Source of the DNA: Methyloversatilis universalis EHg5
GTDB lineage: Bacteria > Pseudomonadota > Gammaproteobacteria > Burkholderiales > Rhodocyclaceae
Length of the DNA: 64,000 bases
Direction: 5' to 3'
Assembly: GCF_000378945.1 (NCBI RefSeq)
Contig: NZ_KB900539.1
Coordinates: 264,168 to 328,167 of the forward strand
The position numbers and the translations under genes were made by a program. Shown here one piece after another: positions 61,610-64,000 of the stretch. Under the pieces are notes generated by a model. It was not told where the DNA came from and made no database searches. It worked only from the letters and a program-made list of their open reading frames with translations. Within the stretch, counting starts at the first letter, position 1. Every line of letters starts with the position of its first letter.

Positions 61610-63358
61610 GTGACCTTCACGCTGCATGGCCTGGCGGTGTCAGGTGGCATCGCCATCGGTCACGCCTATCTGGTGTCGCACGCGACGCTGGAAGTGGCCC
61701 ACTACACGGTGACCGCACGCAAGGTCGAGGACGAAGTCACCCGGCTGGGCACCGCCTTCGACGCGGTGCGCGCCGAACTGGCCGACCTGCGCAGCGGGCT
61801 GCTGAACGACAGCACCGAGGCGCGAGGCGAACTGCTGGCCTTCGTCGACCTGCACAGCATGATCCTCGACGATCCGACGCTGTTCGACGAAGCCTGCGAA
61901 TACGTGCGCAGCCGCCGCTGCAACGCCGAATGGGCGATCAAGCGCCAGATGGACCGCCTGGTCGAACAGTTCGAACAGATCGACGACGCCTATCTGCGCA
62001 GCCGCAGCGCCGACGTGGTGCAGGTGGTCGAGCGCGTGATCAAGGCGCTGGCCGGCAAGCGCAACCGCATGAGCACCCGCCGGCGCGACACCGACAGCAT
62101 CGTGGTGGCGCACGACCTGTCGCCGGCCGACACGATCCAGTTCAAGGCGCAGCGCATCGCCGCCTTCGTGACCGATCTCGGCGGCGCCACCTCGCACACC
62201 GCCATCGTCGCGCGCAGCCTCGCCATTCCGGCGCTGGTCGGCATGCACCACGCGCGCACGCTGATCCAGGACGACGACCTGCTCATCGTCGACGGTCTGC
62301 GCGGCGCGCTCATCATCAATCCGGACGAGCGCATCCTCGACGAGTACCGGCTGCGCGCGCGCGAGATCGAGATCGAGCGCTCCAAGCTCAAGCACCTCAC
62401 GTCGGCGGTCGCCACCACGCTGGACGGCGAACAGGTGCAGCTGTTCGCCAACATTGAACTGCCGCAGGACGTCGAGCAGGTGAAGGAGGTCGAGGCCGAC
62501 GGCATCGGCCTGTTCCGCACCGAATTCATGTTCCTGAACCGCGACGCGCTGCCGGACGAGGACGAACAGTTCGAGGCCTATCGCAGCGTGGTGCAGGCGA
62601 TGAAGGGCAAGCCGGTCACGCTGCGCACGCTGGACATCGGCGCCGACAAGGCCCTGCGCGGCGCCGAGCGCAGCGAAGCCAATCCGGCGCTGGGCCTGCG
62701 CGCCATCCGCTACTGCCTGGCCGAGCCGCGCATGTTCGTCACCCAGCTGCGCGCCATCCTGCGCGCCGCCCACTACGGCAAGGTGCGCATCCTGTTGCCC
62801 ATGGTGGCGTTCCAGCACGAGATCGAATCCGCGCTCGCGATGATCGCGCTCGCCAAGCAGCAGTTGCGCGAAGCCAACCGCAAGTTCGACGACCGGGTCG
62901 AGGTCGGCGCCATGGTCGAGATTCCGGCGGCGGCGATGGCGCTCGGCACGCTGATGAACCACTTCAGCTTCCTGTCCATCGGTACCAACGACCTGATCCA
63001 GTACACGCTGGCGATCGACCGTGCCGACGAGGCAGTGGCCCATCTGTACGACCCGCTGCATCCGGCGGTGCTGCGACTGGTGCAGCAGGTGATCGCCCAG
63101 GCCAAGCGGGTGGGCATGCCGGTTGCGGTGTGCGGTGAAATGGCCGGCGAACCGCAGTTCGCCCGCCTGCTGCTGGGCATGGGACTGCGTCAGTTCTCGA
63201 TGCATCCGTCGCAGTTGCTGGAGGTGAAGCGCGAGGTGCTGCGCTGCGACTGCGGCGATGTGGCGCCGCGCGTGATCAAGCTCTTGCGCTCTGACGATCC
63301 GATCCGCATCCGCGAGCAGCTTGAGCGCATCAACGCCGGCAGCACGCCGGTGCAGTGA
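61610..63358 (+). CDS. ptsI: PTS enzyme I (PEP:HPr phosphotransferase)
   Basis: A 582-residue enzyme I starting at GTG. The swivel domain has H196 in [19 protein letters not shown]; the PEP-binding barrel has [35 protein letters not shown] and the cysteine loop [10 protein letters not shown]. It moves phosphate from PEP to HPr. Its stop overlaps a GTG in front of ruvC. Confidence 0.95.
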   Translation: MTFTLHGLAVSGGIAIGHAYLVSHATLEVAHYTVTARKVEDEVTRLGTAFDAVRAELADLRSGLLNDSTEARGELLAFVDLHSMILDDPTLFDEACEYVRSRRCNAEWAIKRQMDRLVEQFEQIDDAYLRSRSADVVQVVERVIKALAGKRNRMSTRRRDTDSIVVAHDLSPADTIQFKAQRIAAFVTDLGGATSHTAIVARSLAIPALVGMHHARTLIQDDDLLIVDGLRGALIINPDERILDEYRLRAREIEIERSKLKHLTSAVATTLDGEQVQLFANIELPQDVEQVKEVEADGIGLFRTEFMFLNRDALPDEDEQFEAYRSVVQAMKGKPVTLRTLDIGADKALRGAERSEANPALGLRAIRYCLAEPRMFVTQLRAILRAAHYGKVRILLPMVAFQHEIESALAMIALAKQQLREANRKFDDRVEVGAMVEIPAAAMALGTLMNHFSFLSIGTNDLIQYTLAIDRADEAVAHLYDPLHPAVLRLVQQVIAQAKRVGMPVAVCGEMAGEPQFARLLLGMGLRQFSMHPSQLLEVKREVLRCDCGDVAPRVIKLLRSDDPIRIREQLERINAGSTPVQ

Positions 63359-63363
63359 GCCGC

Positions 63364-63900
63364 ATGCGCATCCTGGGCATAGACCCCGGCCTGCGCATCA
63401 CCGGCTTCGGCGTGCTCGAAGCCGAGGGCGCACAGCTGCGCTACGTTGCCAGCGGCCGCATCACCTCGAACGAGCGCGAGCCGCTGCCGTCGCGCATCGC
63501 CACGCTGTTTTCCGGCATACGCGAAGTGGTCGATACCTGGCAGCCGACGCATGCGGCGGTCGAAATCGTGTTCGTGAACGTGAATCCGCAATCGACGCTG
63601 CTGCTGGGCCAGGCGCGCGGTGCCGCGCTGTCGGCACTGACCGCCACCGGCCTGCCGGTGGCCGAATACACCGCGCTGCAGGTGAAACAGGCGGTGGTCG
63701 GCCACGGCAAGGCGAACAAGGATCAGGTGCAGTACATGGTGGCCCGCCTGCTCGCGCTGGCCGCAGCCCCCGGTGCCGACGCCGCCGATGCGCTGGCCTG
63801 CGCCATCTGCCATGCGCACGCCGCCCGCGGCATGGGCGCCATCGGCGGGCCGGGGGCACGCCGTCGCGGCGGGCGTATCATCGCGCGTCGTCCGGCCTGA
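63364..63900 (+). CDS. ruvC: Holliday-junction endonuclease RuvC
   Basis: A 178-residue resolvase. Acidic catalytic residues are visible in [29 protein letters not shown] and [13 protein letters not shown], with [10 protein letters not shown] between. The ATG at 63364 gives the standard start MRILGIDPG; a GTG at 63355 overlapping the ptsI stop would add three residues and is equally possible. ruvA and ruvB would be expected beyond the window. Confidence 0.94.
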   Translation: MRILGIDPGLRITGFGVLEAEGAQLRYVASGRITSNEREPLPSRIATLFSGIREVVDTWQPTHAAVEIVFVNVNPQSTLLLGQARGAALSALTATGLPVAEYTALQVKQAVVGHGKANKDQVQYMVARLLALAAAPGADAADALACAICHAHAARGMGAIGGPGARRRGGRIIARRPA

Positions 63901-63902
63901 TT

Positions 63903-63993
63903 CCGGGAGCGGCGCCCCTGCCGCGACGCGGCCCGTGCAAGGCGCTTTCTTCTGCTCACGGCCAGAATCGCGGCGGTGGCGCCGCTCCCACGG
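63903..63993. repeat. REP-like inverted pair
   Basis: A left copy (CCGGGAGCGGCG to CCGCGAC, 63903-63927) and an inverted copy (ATCGCGGCGG to CCGCTCCCACGG, 63967-63993) downstream of ruvC. The inverted copy matches the single element at 15189 with only minor differences in the loop. Confidence 0.75.
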
Positions 63994-64000
63994 CACCCTG

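Overview
The window looks like a chromosomal segment of a high-GC betaproteobacterium, most likely of the Rhodocyclales/Methyloversatilis type. This is inferred from PEP-CTERM proteins, an EPS-associated MarR-type regulator heading a polysaccharide cluster, the EIIA(Man)-HPr-EI regulatory PTS, and gene content. No rRNA, tRNA, CRISPR array or insertion sequence was seen.

Left part (1-12.7 kb), mostly minus strand: an isoquinoline-1-oxidoreductase-like molybdenum hydroxylase operon (two large subunits, one 2Fe-2S subunit) divergent from a LysR regulator; a PEP-CTERM protein with a candidate sigma-54 promoter; an aliphatic amidase operon (amiE, a NorQ/CbbQ-type AAA+ ATPase, a VWA protein); a SulP transporter; a second PEP-CTERM protein with a spherulin-4-like domain; and a GntR/FCD repressor.

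12.9-20 kb is a complete propionyl-CoA to succinyl-CoA block: methylmalonyl-CoA mutase, MeaB, and both propionyl-CoA carboxylase subunits. A candidate GntR operator lies between divergent promoters. pccA is preceded by a 24-codon ORF that resembles its own 5' end and by competing inverted repeats around its start codon. 20-25.4 kb holds a receiver protein, a CHASE-PAS histidine kinase, a zinc metallopeptidase and an MDR-type reductase. 25.5-30.6 kb holds an MBOAT/SGNH acyltransferase pair, a TIGR03790-type secreted protein and the Kdo transferase WaaA.

From 30.7 kb to the window end everything is on the plus strand and mostly overlapping. The surface-polysaccharide operon (30.7-60.1 kb) starts with a MarR-type EPS regulator behind a strong sigma-70-like promoter and a perfect inverted repeat. 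It contains three modules. (1) A legionaminic-acid-type nonulosonate pathway (ptmE-, legB-, legC-, legG-, legI- and legF-like genes), with a PglK/MsbA-like ABC flippase and a LIC12162-type putative transferase. (2) A set matching the Campylobacter jejuni O-methyl phosphoramidate capsule pathway: glutamine kinase, CDP-amidate kinase, gamma-glutamyl-CDP-amidate hydrolase, CTP:phosphoglutamine cytidylyltransferase and a methyltransferase. A formyltransferase-like protein, an unknown protein and a CDP-alcohol phosphotransferase accompany it. (3) Glycosyltransferases, AsnB, an acetyltransferase, and the WbpV/WbpL/WbpM-like initiation genes.

The phosphoramidate module is the most interesting content: it predicts a P-N-bonded decoration on a glycan that also carries a sialic-acid-like sugar. 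The window ends with apaH, the PTS genes and ruvC. REP-like palindromes occur at three places.
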